A DNA stretch of 64,000 nucleotides. Origin: Odontocerum albicorne. Taxonomy: Eukaryota > Arthropoda > Insecta > Trichoptera > Odontoceridae. A model generated the notes under the pieces. It was not told the DNA's origin and did not search any database. It was given only the letters and a program-made list of their open reading frames with translations. Below are positions 1 through 10,304 of this stretch, piece after piece. The number at the start of each line of letters is the position of its first letter. The first letter of the stretch is position 1. The stretch spans positions 18,647,240 through 18,711,239 of the forward strand of contig OX463863.1 of assembly GCA_949825065.1 (NCBI GenBank), in the 5' to 3' direction. A program made the position numbers and the translations under genes.

Positions 1-194
1 TGGATTATGCTATAAAATGAGTAGAAAGTATGCCTCGCAGATGCCGGGCAATTATTACTGGTGGAGGCGACTGGAAAACTTATTAATAATAAAGCATCAC
101 GGTTTATATCATGTAGTATGTGTGCATTTTTTTTAATGCCTTATCCCAAATATTTTTTCAGGTTTCTCCATACACATTCTTGTCAAACAGACTG
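1..194 (+). mobile_element. 3' end of a Tc1-like transposon, cut by the window edge
   Basis: This is the same sequence as the last ~195 bases of the Tc1-like element at 15519-16769, with few differences. It encodes the C-terminal transposase tail (SRKYASQMPGNYYWWRR) and ends in the inverted terminus read as TTGTCAAACAGACTG, followed by a TA that would be the target duplication. The rest of the element lies left of the window. Confidence 0.8.
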
Positions 195-735
195 TATATT
201 GTTAAAATAAAATAAATATGCGAGATATGACAATCATTCAATGTAACTTATGTTGTAAGAGTGCTGTTTAACCTACAGGTACACACCACATATTCCATAC
301 CAGGCATGGATTAGGTGGTGTGTATTTAGGCCAGAATGTTTCTGACATTTTTATTTTGAAAATATTTAAATCATTAAAATAAGTAAAAAGTTGATCAATC
401 GTGGTATGTTGATATTCTGTTATGTTTTATACCTCATTTAGGTCAAATTTTATGATTTTTTCCTTAAATTGAATTCAAAGTTATCTCTGCTCTAAAAAGT
501 ATAACATATGAAACGCAATGCATTAATTTCATTTTATTCATTATATAAAATTATGTCAAAAATATTGCAACACAGATGTTTTATAAAATATGAGAAATCC
601 ACTTTTAAAAACTACTGACACGCCAACAATCAACACATAATGACTTAAACGGATCACTTTAGAAAAATGACAATATCTCGATCAGAAATTATCTTAACAC
701 GTGACAATAATATTCATGATCTACTACAGAGATGG
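195..735 (+). repeat. Duplicated intron segment, copy 1 of 3
   Basis: The segment starts TATTGTTAAAATAAAATAAA and recurs at 10320-10850 and 16771-17330 in the same orientation. In the two other copies it lies just downstream of a type A zinc-finger leader exon, so it is probably intron 1 sequence that travelled with that exon. It contains a hairpin at 280-325. No coding capacity is seen. Confidence 0.8.
280..325. repeat. Imperfect hairpin inside the duplicated intron segment
   Basis: TACACACCAC on the left pairs with GTGGTGTGTA on the right, with a short AT-containing loop region. The same hairpin is present at about 10399-10444 and 16855-16901. It may be a relic of a small inverted-repeat element; no function can be assigned. 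Confidence 0.6.
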
Positions 736-992
736 CAGTATCTGTACTGACTGTAAAAACTAAGAACCACTTTCATCGAGAGGAAGGGAAGATGCAGACT
801 CAGCAGAGACACATGACACGCATGGCAACTGATCAAATGTTCACCATCCCTAGAGTTAAAACATCTTTTCTCCAAAGGCAATATGCCTATTTAGCTCCCG
901 TGACATACTCGTACAATGGAGTGCCGAATTCAATAAAGGTAAAGGGAGGAAAACAATCAAGGCAAGTCCTAATTTATCGGAAGCATCCATAA
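735..992 (+). pseudogene. C-terminal fragment of a non-LTR retrotransposon polyprotein
   Basis: The frame reads FTIPRVKTSFLQRQYAYLAP followed by a NGVPNSIK block. A Pro-Arg-x-Lys-Thr, then Arg-x-tyr-tyr-Leu-Ala-Pro, then trp/tyr-Asn-x-(Leu/Val)-Pro pattern is typical of the extreme C-terminus of reverse transcriptase proteins of jockey/CR1-like LINEs. Related copies lie at 17335 and 59690. All are short and 5'-truncated, with no RT catalytic motif. The assignment rests on pattern resemblance only; clade unknown. Confidence 0.5.
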
Positions 993-1489
993 TTGTAATG
1001 CGCCTTACCACAATAAAATTGAAAACGAAGCATTATCTTCAGCATCGAAAATAAACCGAAATAAAATTATGGTTGCTAGAAAACAACATTTCCTTTGATC
1101 CATCTTTATGGAAGCACTCCCAATTAATTTTTTCTGACAATTTTTCAGTGGGTTATTCCAGTTTTGAAGTCACAATATACAACTACGATGTTGCCTATCA
1201 GGCGATTGTAGCGCCCTCATTAAATTTCTACTTTTCTTTGATAAACTGTATGGTATGTCCATATCGTGGGCTCAATACTATAACTATGTTAGGTAACCCA
1301 AAATTCTTTATTCTGAGAAAATGTCGTTCTTAGTTTGGAGGTGAGATAGTTTTGTTTGGTAACTCCCCTTTAATAATGAGGTATCGCGGTAATATGTTTT
1401 GATGAAACTAATAAAGGAGGTTTCAATAGATAATGGTGAGATGGAAGTTATATGAACTTCAGATATCTACTGTAATCATTCTTTTCTTT
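993..1489. other. No recognisable feature
   Basis: AT-rich sequence with only short chance reading frames. I see no splice-supported exon, transposon terminus or tandem repeat here. Confidence 0.5.
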
Positions 1490-1790
1490 TCACTTCTTTA
1501 TTGGAGCCAAATCTCTTTCCCTTGAGCATCTTTTTGACTTCTGCAATAACACCTAATAGTCACTGGGGGCCAAATCTGAAGAATACGGTGGGTGCGGAAG
1601 CAATTCGAAGTTCAACTCATGCAATTTGGCCATAGTTACCATCGACTTGTGACACGGTGCATTGTCCTGATGAAAGAGAACTTTTTTCTTCTACAGATGG
1701 GGCCGTTTTTTTGCGATTTCTGCCTTCAAACGCTCCAATAACGCTATGTAATATTAGCTATTGATAGTTTTTCCCTAAATTTTTTATTAG
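1490..1790 (-). pseudogene. Mariner transposase C-terminal relic
   Basis: Read on the minus strand, the segment gives a stretch with KKVLFHQDNAPCHKS followed by LLPHPPYSSDLAPSDY. These are the blocks around the second and third catalytic aspartates of a mariner D34D transposase. Stop codons lie between the blocks and there is no N-terminal DNA-binding part or first aspartate. It resembles the copy at 53795-54929 more than the other mariners in the window. No terminal inverted repeats were found. It is a dead fragment. Confidence 0.75.
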
Positions 1791-2159
1791 TATAACAACA
1801 ACTGTATTTTCATGTTTTATTAATACATATAACATTTAACAAATTTTACTGTAGCATATTTTTTTAATTAATCCTACCAAATGTAAAAATAAAAAACAAA
1901 GCAATACATAAAGATATCCGAATATCGGGAATGCTAATGATAAAGAAAACAAAGACAAACTGGAAAAATAAAAAAAGAAAGCTCATTAACGACAGTGGTG
2001 ATACACTGATTATAATAAGAACATAGAAAACCTTCTTATGTTATGATATCATCACGCACCATAATTCATATGTGTACCGAAATCATTGCATAAACCGACT
2101 TACGACCAGATCAACTTATGACCTGTTTATCGGACCCGATTGTGGTCGTAAGTCGACAA
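1791..2159. other. No recognisable feature
   Basis: AT-rich sequence. A short imperfect inverted stretch with ACTTACGACC / GGTCGTAAGT-like words occurs around 2098-2152, which could be a remnant transposon end, but nothing firm can be said. Confidence 0.4.
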
Positions 2160-2611
2160 CTACCTGTAAATAATGTAACTATAAAATCATTTCAAATTTC
2201 AACAGTTAAATAAGTAAAACGCTCGCACTGACAACCCTGTATTAGAGACACATGTCCACTGTCATGCCAAGCTTTAGGTAAATCTCTGTAAACTGTAATA
2301 TTATACTATTTATTCATCATCTCAATAGATGTCTCTATATGTGCCATATTTTAGATTATTCAAATTAGTAGCTTACAAGACATTGGCTAGAAACAGGCAT
2401 AAAGTTGAGCCATTCAACTCGTATATTTAGTATGGCCGGCCTCACGGGCACGGCAACAGAGAGCGAGTAAACTCACTTAAGGCACCTAACTGGATAAATA
2501 CGGATCGGAAGCAAACGTTTCAGAGTCTCTCCAACTTATCCAATATCTCCTCATTGCTATCCAAATAGCTTCTTTGATATTTATCAATCGGAGCATAACA
2601 TATTGGCTTAC

Positions 2612-2812
2612 TTGAGATTATGGCACTGTCACTGAAATGTCTGGAATCTGCGCCGGTATCTCCTGCACATTCCTGCTTGATATCTGCCTCATGTATACTG
2701 ATATCACACTCGGGAAACACTGCTGCGGTATCTCCATCTTCTGCCTTTTCTTCTTTCACCGTCACCTCTGCAATTACCTCGTGTTTCTGATAATCCATCC
2801 TTTCTCTGTCAC
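2612..2812 (-). CDS. Type A zinc-finger leader exon (gene partner left of the window)
   Basis: The exon runs from an acceptor (TTTACAG on the minus strand) to a donor read CTCAA/GTAAGC. The ATG is at 2798 and the coding part is 187 nt, ending in phase 1. It encodes MDYQKHEVIAEVTVKEEKAE, then GDTAAVFPECDISIHEADIK and QECAGD. VKEE and IKQE both fit the SUMO consensus (hydrophobic-Lys-x-Glu). The product is acidic and has no known domain. It is a near-identical paralogue of 25356-25556. Transcribed leftward, its finger exon should lie before position 1. An upstream 5' UTR exon is implied by the acceptor. It could be an untranscribed duplicate, although its splice sites look intact. Confidence 0.7.
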
Positions 2813-2893
2813 CTGTAAACGTTCACATATAAATATTACAGAATTCAGTTTATAATCATGCTTAACCCTTTGACAGGTACAAGTCTAAAACTG

Positions 2894-2935
2894 CATTATG
2901 TTTAAGCTATGCTATAGCATAGCTTAAACATAATG
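2894..2935. repeat. Perfect 42-bp palindrome
   Basis: The two 21-base arms are exact reverse complements (left arm begins CATTATGTTTAAGC and ends TATGCTA) with no spacer. The paralogous site at about 25634-25660 has only a shortened, imperfect version, so the palindrome was gained or lost after the segmental duplication. Confidence 0.95.
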
Positions 2936-3354
2936 ATAGCTTCCACGAGACGCGAGTCCCGACAGCACAGCTATCCAGTATCGCAAGAGAGCCACACACT
3001 GTACAGTGAGACTGCGCCCGAATCGTCCTGCACATCCACGTGTTGTGTAGAACACCGAGGTGATACGACTCACCGGGGAGTTTATGTATATTTAGTTTGA
3101 TGCGCGAAATCGGAAAAATGTACCGCGAATGGAAAAAAAATCTAATACCTTTAAGAGAGTGTAATTTCGATTGAACATTCTATTCCATGGATTGAACCAG
3201 AAATTTTACTAAGATTTATCTATAGACGCAACTTGTCTTTCTATAATTGCAGAAGTGCAAGAATATATTATGAAGGGGTATACGTCAATACTAAAGTACC
3301 TTCAAACAGAGCAAGTATTTATTTTCGGTATACGATTTGATATATATTTATACT

Positions 3355-3430
3355 GACACTGGTTTTCTTCTTGAATAATGACAGTGATGTCTTATATATG
3401 AAGGAGTAATTGACTCTGGTCAAGTGATGA
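3355..3430 (-). repeat. Degenerate copy of the ~62-bp dispersed repeat
   Basis: On the minus strand it contains the repeat words ACTCCTTCATATATAAG and CATTATTCAAGAAGAA. The family consensus is described at 5026-5475. Confidence 0.6.
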
Positions 3431-3603
3431 GAAATGTTATTTCTAAGTATCGACTTCGGGCCACAGACAAAACACAAAAGGTTTAAAACTATAGTATTTT
3501 ACAAGATTTGTGCTCAAACTTATGGAGAATTAAATTTCAATTATTATCACTTTTGACTTCAAATTTAAGCGATTGGCGATGAATACGCTCATATTTACAT
3601 ATA

Positions 3604-4887
3604 TTAGGTCCTTACATATGAAATTGGCGTTTTGCCGTACTGGCAACTTTGATCTCAAATATCTTCTCTTTGGTTAGGAATTCCAAATTCAAATTTATAC
3701 AGCTATTTACTCAAGTATTTGTGTTTCGAAAATTATAATTCATTTGTTTTTTCCTCAATTGTTTTTTTTTCTTTGCGTCACTCAGTTTACAACATAGAAA
3801 ACTTGAAATATCGCGTTATTTACGAGTACGAGTTCCACCGTGGCACCAGTGCTGCAGAAACGGCTCGAAGGATTAATGATGTGTATGGCGACGGTGCCGC
3901 AAAAGAAAACACAGTGCGTTTTTGGTTCCAATGTTTTCGTTCTGGAAATTTCGACCTGCAGAACAAGCCCCGTGGACGGCCGGAGACCAAAGTTGATAAT
4001 GAAGAATTGAAGGCTATTGTGGAAGCGGATCCATCGCAAACCACGTCCGAGTTAGCTGCAGGCTGCGGTGTTAGTGATAAAACTGTTAATCCACTTGAAG
4101 CAAATTGGGAAGGTGAAAAAGCTTGAAAGGTGGGTACCTCACGAATTGAGTGAAGCAAATCAACAAACGCGCGTTGACTGCTGCGTTGCATTACTCAACC
4201 GGCACAATAATGAAGGGATTTTGAATCGAATCATTACCTGTGATGAAAAGTGGATCCTGTATGATAATCGGAAGCGCTCATCGCAATGGCTGAACCCTGC
4301 CGAACCAGCCAAACCATGCCCCAAGCGAAAATTGACTCCAAAAATGTTACTTGTGAGCGTTTGGTGGACTAGTGCTGGTGTCGTTCACTACAGCTTTCTT
4401 AAATCTGGCCAGACGATTACGGCAGATGTCTATTGTCAGCAACTGCAAACCATGATGGAAAAGCTAGCTGCTAAACAACCGAGGCTGGTTAATCGCTCTA
4501 GGCCACTGCTGCTTCATGATAACGCTAGACCACACACTGCACAACAGACGGCTACCAAATTAGAAGAGCTTCAATTGGAATGTCTAAGACATCCACCGTA
4601 CTCTCCGGACCTTGCCCCAACAGATTACTATTTTTTTCGAAATTCGGATAACTTCTTGCAAGGGAAAAAATTCAACTCCGATGGGGCAGTCCAAACCGAC
4701 TTCAAAGATTTTATTGATTCCCGTCCGAATGGTTTTTTTAGTAAAGGGATCGATGAACTACCTATGAGATGGCAAAAGTGCATAGATAGCAATGGTACAT
4801 ACTTTGATTAAATAAATATATTATATTAAAAATATCAACTTTATGTTCCTCCCAAACAAAACGCCAATTTCATATGTAAGGACCTAA
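3604..4887 (+). mobile_element. Mariner element with intact inverted termini
   Basis: Both ends carry the same inverted terminus, TTAGGTCCTTACATATGAAA, continuing into TTGGCGTTTTG. They are flanked by TA at 3602-3603 and 4888-4889, the expected target duplication. Total length is 1284 bp, normal for a complete mariner. It carries one transposase gene with a frameshift. Of the mariner copies here it is among the best preserved, so a relatively late insertion is inferred. Confidence 0.93.
3719..4811 (+). pseudogene. Mariner transposase, one frameshift
   Basis: The first part (about 3790-4087) encodes the N-terminal helix-turn-helix DNA-binding region, including GTSAAETARRINDVYGDGAA and FWFQCFRSGNFDLQNKPRGR. 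Reading then shifts frame near 4087, where about two bases appear to be missing between DKTV and HLKQIGKVKK. The rest encodes the catalytic domain with CDEKWILYD (first Asp), LLHDNARPHT (second Asp) and SPDLAPTDYYFF (third Asp). There are 34 residues between the last two, the D34D signature of mariner. It ends TYFD followed by TAA. All catalytic residues survive, so the frameshift is the only obvious lesion. The start codon is uncertain; translation probably begins near 3780. Confidence 0.9.
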
Positions 4888-5025
4888 TATATTGAATACA
4901 CAACACCGAAACGCGCGGATTTTTTTAGCACAGGAAGGGAAAGGTTACGAGACGTCTCCCCAACGTTTAACGAAGGCAACACATTTATAACTTGCCCGTA
5001 GCATGTTGTCGAAACCACACTTCAT

Positions 5026-5475
5026 CACTTGACACTGGATTATACTCCTTCATATATAGGAGATCACGGTCATTATTTAAGAAGAAGAGAAGATAGAATT
5101 TGTGCATATGGAGCGAAACTGTCAGTCACAATTGCACTTTGTGTTATTCCTTCATATATAGGAGTTCACGGCCATTATTCAAGAAGGGATAGTTATCTCT
5201 GGACTGAACTGGAGTTAATAGCTTCAGGTCTCATTTACGTGTTTCCATAACCACTTGACATTGGCGTATTATATAAGAACAGTGGCCATTATTCAAGAAG
5301 AAGAAGGTTTATATTGCATTACTTGATACTGGCGTATACTCCTTCATGTAAATGAGTTCTCATATATATTATTCAAGAAGAAGAAGTTTCCATCTTTTGA
5401 CACTGGCGTATCTCCTTCATATATAGGAGTTCAAACTATATGCTTTATGAAGTTCACGGCTATTATTCAAGATGT
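5026..5475 (+). repeat. Cluster of about five ~62-bp dispersed repeats
   Basis: The unit approximates CACTTGACACTGGCGTATAC, then TCCTTCATATATAGGAGTTC, then ACGGCCATTATTCAAGAAGA. Degenerate copies start near 5028, 5150, 5255, 5325 and 5395, separated by unrelated spacers. The middle contains a near palindrome, CTCCTTCATATATAGGAG. The same unit recurs at 6215-6560, 7925-8190, 25975-26290, 52433-52492 and 53299-53605, in both orientations. Confidence 0.8.
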
Positions 5476-5485
5476 ACGTGTTTCC

Positions 5486-5800
5486 ATTATACTTAAAAAA
5501 ATGTAGGATGGTCTCTGTGACGTTTGAAACGTAATGTCTCAAAGGGATGAGATAAAATCGTTTTTTTTTTACAAATCGAATTGCTTTTTATAAATCGAAA
5601 AATTGTTTTTCTCTTAACTGACGTGTTAATTCCTAATTTACATTATACTGACTTTCTAATGTATTGTATGATTTGTATCTATCTTTAAATAGGCCAAGAT
5701 CCACTATCAATTTACACTAATTACTATGATTTAATTTAATGTATAAAATAAATCGGAAATCCAATTATCGTCCCCATCTTTAGCCAATACAGACTAATTA
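5486..5800 (+). mobile_element. Truncated copy of the 556-bp inverted-terminus element
   Basis: The sequence from about 5486 follows the left half of the element at 50035-50590, including AATGTAGGATGGTCTCTGTG and the block AATGTATTGTATGATTTGTA. The match ends near 5800 and the right terminus is missing. Non-coding. Confidence 0.75.
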
Positions 5801-5884
5801 TAGTGTTAGTTCTTGTGTCAATTATATTTTTGTGCCATCAGTGTTTATTGTAGAAGGGGCATTTTTTTCGTTCACTGTACCGGT

Positions 5885-6110
5885 GATATAGGTTATTCTC
5901 CGATAGAGAATTATTTGATGACAGGCAAAGACACATTTTTTACAGGAACTGTTTTCTTATTGACTTGCTGGCGAATAGCCATGGTACAATATTACAGTAC
6001 AATGTACAGGGATCCCTCAAGTTATAAATCATAATTTAAAAAAAAAACATATTTTGTAATTTTTGTTTTCAGTGCAACTTTATAATTTAATGTTAACTTA
6101 CATTATGTGT
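5885..6110 (+). repeat. Local duplicate of 6830-7190
   Basis: The words GAGAATTATTTGATGACAGG, ATAGCCATGGTACAATATT and GGGATCCCTCAAGTTATAAA have degenerate counterparts in the same order at 6840-7190. The function is unknown and the reading frames are broken in both copies. The second copy contains an extra insertion of about 130 bases. Confidence 0.6.
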
Positions 6111-6214
6111 GTTCTCTAGGTAAAATAAATTATTTGTGTTAGCAATGTGCTAGTGTTCTTGAATTATGGCCATAAACACCTGACGTATTTAATTTATGAA
6201 TGCTACTCTCTCTC

Positions 6215-6560
6215 TCTTTGAATAATGGCCGTGAACTCCTATATATGAAGGAGTATACGCCAGTGTCAAGTAATGTGCTACTCGGCTAGACAGCATGAAT
6301 TTGCGTCTGTGGCTATTTTCTATGGAATATGCGTAATTTCATGAATCATGGCATAATTCGACACCGTTCCTTGGCTCAGCTTTGTCGTGTATTCATCCAT
6401 ATTTAGGAATTTACGAGCATTATTCGAGAAGAAGACACCACGTATTTTGCGTATACTCTAAACGTCGAAGGTCATGGCTATTATTTAAGAAGATGAAGAC
6501 ACCGCGTATACTCCAGATATAGAAGTGCATGGCCATTATTCAGGAAGAAGAGTGTGTTAG
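6215..6560. repeat. Further ~62-bp dispersed repeats, both orientations
   Basis: A minus-oriented copy lies at 6215-6275 (GCCGTGAACTCCTATATATG). Three more degenerate plus-oriented copies lie at about 6395-6440, 6455-6495 and 6508-6555. Confidence 0.7.
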
Positions 6561-6829
6561 TCCCGTCAATTAGGTATTGCTTTGATTCTTATTTATTTTT
6601 CTATATTTCATTTTTTTCTTTTTTGCCAGTTGATTACGTTATCAATTTAGAGGTTCATTCTGACGGCTTCACGGTGATGTCTGCTTCACGGTTATTTTGC
6701 AACGAACCTTAAGGAAAGATAAAATATGTACTATCAAAGAAAATGTCTAAATGTGTAATGATAAATATCAGCAATGTTTAAATAAACAATTTCCATAAGA
6801 TGTAATAACAGAATCATGGTTCAGTAGCT

Positions 6830-7190
6830 TTGTCTGCGGTAAAGAATTATTTAGTGACAGGTAAAGACATTGTTATTTATTGACTTGAATAGTCATGGTG
6901 CAATGTTTCAGTATTGTGGTTGGCAGAGAGATCAGGTCTTCACTTTATTTGTCTCCGTAATTGTTTGTTAATTGTATGAACAGGAATAATTGTGTACATT
7001 CATGTTTTTTACATCACACCCATTTAAAAAAAATGTGCTCGCCGAAAGTAATTTCAAAAGATTATGTCAAACGATGGTTGTCAATAATTTTAATATATCA
7101 GCGATCCCTCATGTCATAAATTACAATTAAAACACCAAATTTAATATTTGTTTTCATTGCAGCTTTATAATTTACCTGCACACATTTGAT
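6830..7190 (+). repeat. Second copy of the 5885-6110 local duplication
   Basis: See 5885-6110. The copy ends just before the LINE fragment at 7245. No open gene is visible. Confidence 0.55.
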
Positions 7191-7244
7191 CTTGGACTTT
7201 CTGACCTGAATAAAACTAATTATGTATGTAAGCAATTTACTATA

Positions 7245-7885
7245 ATATAGTGTTCCATCTATTAAGGCAATCTGTGCTCCTTCCGTGGTTGCAGTCCTAA
7301 GACTGGTTTGCAGCAATTTGAACTCTTCTCCTCCATTCCCCCCTGTCCTGTGCGGCTCTCTTTAAGTCTGTATATGTTGAGCAGCGCACGTCCACCGACA
7401 GGTCCTCCAGGTACTCTCGGCGTGGGCGTCCCCTAGAGTTTGTCCCCTCGGTCATACCCTCCATTATGGCATGCAAGAGGCCCTCTTGTCGTATTATATG
7501 ACCGATCCATCTTGCACGCCTTTCGGACAGGATCCTGAGCAGGTGCCTTCCTCCTTCGATTCGTCGGAGAACCTCTTCATTTGTGATGCGGTCTCTCCAG
7601 GAAATTCCTAATAGTCTTCTATAGGACCACATCTCAAAAGCCTCTAGTCTCCGTCTATCTCTTTCGGATAGGCACCATGTCTCGCAGCCGTACATCAAGA
7701 TACTCCATACATAGGTCTTGATGAGGAGTATTCTCAGTTTTAGGTCTATATTGTTTGATTCTATTATTTTCGACCTTTTATTAAATGCAAGTCTAGCCTG
7801 ATGTATACGGCTGTCGACCTCGCTCTTGGACCGACCGTCCCATGTTATTTTGCTCCCGAGGTAGACAAACTCCTGTGCTAGAAAG
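7245..7885 (-). pseudogene. 5'-truncated LINE, reverse transcriptase C-terminus (RTE/CR1-like)
   Basis: The minus-strand frame is open from about 7885 down to the stop at 7297. It reads QEFVYLGSKITWDGRSKSEV, then a SRIHQARLAFNKRSK block, LMYGCETWCLSERDRRRLEA, RRLLGISWRDRITNEEVLRR and RARWIGHIIRQE, ending in GRPRREYLEDL. This is the classic region downstream of the RT catalytic palm in RTE- and CR1-like non-LTR elements: the 'YGCETW' block followed by an Arg-rich 'RWxGHxxR' block. The polymerase YADD motif and endonuclease are absent through 5' truncation, as is usual for dead LINE copies. The frame is undamaged over nearly 200 codons, so the copy is not very old. Exact clade not determined. 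Confidence 0.85.
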
Positions 7886-7924
7886 CGAGAATTTGAGTCT
7901 ATGGTTTTTTCTATGGAATGTAAC

Positions 7925-8345
7925 TGTCGAAATCATTTGATAGTGGCGTCTATCCTTCATATATAGGAGTTCACGGCTATTATTCAAGAAGAAGAACTGT
8001 CAATAAAGCATCACTTGACACTGGCATATATTCCTTCATATAAAGGAATTCACGGCCATTATTCAAGGTGAAGACGCCGCGTATCTGACGAATACTCCAT
8101 ACCTCGCGTTCACGGCCAAGATGAAATCACTGCGTATACTCCATCAGATATAGGAGTGCATGGCCATTATTCAGAAAGAATAGTGTTATTCCTGTCGAAT
8201 TGATCTGTCCATCAGGTATTGAAAATATACGATTTATTTTGTCAATATTATTTCGTTTTTGTGAGTTGATCATGTTATTGATTTAGAGGTTCATTCTGAC
8301 CGCTTCACGGTGATAGTATATCAGTGTGCGCTGCTTCAACAATGA
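7925..8345 (+). repeat. Dispersed ~62-bp repeats plus a duplicate of 6540-6700
   Basis: Three repeat units lie at about 7940-7990, 8012-8065 and 8125-8180. The following block to 8345 (GATTTAGAGGTTCATTCTGA, CGCTTCACGGTGAT) repeats the block at 6640-6700 that also follows a repeat unit. The 6.4-6.7 kb and 8.0-8.35 kb intervals are therefore an old local duplication, and the LINE at 7245-7885 lies between them. Confidence 0.65.
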
Positions 8346-8449
8346 GTACAAATTTATTTTTAATTGTTTTGATAATCTGTTAAAGAAAAATAAATTATAC
8401 TAACATTGCAAGTACCTACCTTGCGTTGTTACAATGTATATAGCACCAT

Positions 8450-8700
8450 TATGATAGCAGACACCCTCAAGGGTTATCTAACTCTGTATTTCAAGTTGCT
8501 GTTATTGGCCAATGATAACATTACAAACTTAGTATATATAATTTGAGTGTTATGATAGGAAGGCAGTGGTTGTGATCATTAGATAAGGTACTACTCCGCA
8601 ATTGCAAATATTCAGAAAAACATATTTGGTAAGAAAACTGCAGTAAAATTACCATTAATATTTATAAAAGACCTCTGGAAAACAAATCTCCACACACCAC
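8450..8700 (+). repeat. Dispersed repeat shared with 36760-36910
   Basis: The phrase TCAGAAAAACATATTTGGTA and the preceding GAGTGTTA / AGGCAGTGGTTGTGATCATT block recur, inverted, at 36760-36910. Both sites lie near Penelope-like terminal repeats. Identity unknown. Confidence 0.5.
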
Positions 8701-8749
8701 TAGCAAATAAATTATATTATTTTAAGATAAGGCATTAACTTTGTGGAGG

Positions 8750-9863
8750 TATAACCTTTTGACCGTGTTAAAAATCAAATTCGAAGAACCCTGTGCGTGG
8801 CACAATTTCGGTGTATTTTTATTCCTAAGTTTAAACGTGTATTTTGTTTAGAACCTCTTCTATTTGATTACAACACCAAGTAAACATGCCACACAACAAA
8901 TTTTCTGATAATAAATAATAGTCATTTTTCTTAAAATACAGGAGATCAACTCAATATTACGTAAAATAAACAAACGAATGCTACTATCAAAGAAATTATC
9001 ATTCCACACTCAAGGGCCTATATCTGTGTGTGCGTGTGAAGAGCACTGCACTGGGACGAGACGCGACGGGAGGAATTTGGCGCGTATATTATGGATATAA
9101 GAATATGAATTATGGTTATGTCTCGAGTGTATGGTTAAGTCTCAACATTTTCATCATTATCGGAATCAATAACATCACTAAAGTTCGAAATATTACCGTC
9201 TTCACTAAAACTTGACCCGTAATTTGACCCAAGTTCACATACGTAATTGACAATTTCTTTTTCACTTAGGCCACTTTTAGCCATAATGAAATATAACGTT
9301 AAAAATAAAACAGAAAATTTAAAATTTATTGATTTCAAATACAAATATCAAATTTGAAATCAAAACACTAAAAACTGACAATTACTAAACGAACCACACA
9401 CAATTATATAGGCACTTATTAAAAATATTTGAAAAATGTATAAATAAAAAATCACATTGAATGCTGCTCTGATATAAAATATTTAGTAATGTTTATTTAC
9501 GTAAGAGAGACTCATCGCAGGATTCTGAACGCGACAACTCGTTACGTGTGCGTCACACATACAGAAGGTACGTACTCGCGCGATAGTGGGAAATATTGAG
9601 AACCTCAAGAAATCAGTGCTCTGTTTATTCAACAATATCTCATAAACTAATATATTGTTTGACAAGGTTTTGGGAGATGTCGCTAGAATAAAGATTATTT
9701 TAAATTTTGGTTCAATTTTTATCACGGCTTTGTGTCATCTTTTGTAAGTATTTATTGTTTGAAACTTGGGTTGTCGTCAGATCACAGACGTCTGTGCGCT
9801 TAGCGGGCTAATGTAGTCAAATCAAAACACAGGTGTTTGTGCTTCCCGCGGTGAGAGTGTTAA
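8750..9863. mobile_element. Candidate non-autonomous piggyBac-like element
   Basis: The left edge reads TATAACCTTTTGACCGTG and the right edge, inverted, reads TTAACACTCTCACCGCGG. The right edge is at a TTAA; the left TTAA is degraded. Inside, at 9135-9284 on the minus strand, is a short frame (see next entry). The ends match imperfectly, so the call is tentative. Confidence 0.4.
9135..9284 (-). pseudogene. Short acidic reading frame, possible piggyBac-transposase N-terminus
   Basis: From the ATG at 9284 it encodes 49 residues beginning MAKSGLSEKEIVNYV and ending in an Asp/Glu/Ser-rich stretch (VIDSDNDENVET). Many piggyBac transposases begin with a short Leu-(Ser/Thr)-x-x-Glu-Ile helix followed by an acidic region, so this could be a residual 5' end left after internal deletion. 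No catalytic domain follows. An unrelated chance frame is equally possible. Confidence 0.3.
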
Positions 9864-9865
9864 AA

Positions 9866-9975
9866 ACATTTTAGTTTGTTTTATCAAACGCTGTTTATTC
9901 CATTTTATGTAATGGTATACCCCTACCGGTTTCAAGGTTTTCACCTCGTCGTCAGGAGCACAAGCAAGTCGTGTC
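9866..9975 (-). mobile_element. Penelope-like terminal repeat fragment with hammerhead-like core
   Basis: Read on the minus strand it gives CTGACGA, a stem-loop (GAGGTGAAAACCTT), GAAAC, and then CGGTAGGGGTATACCATTAC and GGAATAAACAGCGTTTGATA. CTGANGA-stem-GAAA is the conserved core of hammerhead ribozymes, which are known in the terminal repeats of Penelope-like elements. The same repeat occurs at 29985, 34430, 36060, 38195, 38391 and 41600. It lies just upstream of gene 1. Confidence 0.6.
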
Positions 9976-10116
9976 TTGTCAAATTTCAAAGAAGATTATC
10001 ATGTCAGGAAATGTTTCATTTATTAATATCGGGCATTGAATATAGTTTTATGCTTTCCTACGTGAAAGAGAAATCGTATTATAAACTCATTGTTAAACTG
10101 TTGTGAATGTTTCCAG

Positions 10117-10304
10117 GTTATAGATGGATCCTCAGCTACACAAAAGTGCAGATGTAATGGTGAAAGAAGAAAAGGCAAAAGATGGAGATACTGCAGCAGT
10201 GTTCCCCCAGTATGATATCAGTGTACATGAGGCAGATATCAAACAGGAATGTGCGCAAGATATCAGCGCAGATTCCAGACTTGTTGATAATCCCACCGAC
10301 CCAA
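10117..10304 (+). CDS. Zinc-finger gene 1, type A leader exon
   Basis: The acceptor TTTCCAG ends at 10116 and the donor is CCCAA/GTAAAC at 10305. From the ATG at 10124 the exon codes 181 nt, ending in phase 1. The product is acidic: a VMVKEEKAKDGDTAAVFPQY block, then DISVHEADIKQEC. VKEE and IKQE are SUMO-consensus tetrapeptides. Spliced to the B exon at 11290 it keeps the frame; A+B+Z to the TAG at 12651 totals 1254 nt. The exon is followed by the same intron segment seen at 195 and 16771. It has no recognised fold. By analogy with KRAB or ZAD exons it may be an effector module. Splicing is inferred, not observed. Confidence 0.7.

Larger units (their letters stand above)
2160..3110 (-). repeat. 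Segmental duplication containing a type A exon (paralogue of 24905-25850)
   Basis: About 950 bases are nearly identical, in the same orientation, to 24905-25850. The block includes the type A leader exon, its 5' flank and about 300 bases with the phrase CACGAGACGCGAGTCCCGAC. A related copy of this last part is also present, inverted, at 56955-57055. The portion 2200-2515 resembles the TTAA-bounded element at 32943-33763, so the duplicated block itself includes old mobile-element sequence. Confidence 0.85.

Noticed and set aside
5813..6034. 73-codon plus-strand frame
   Set aside because: It lies in a local duplication whose second copy (6830-7190) breaks the frame; no domain.
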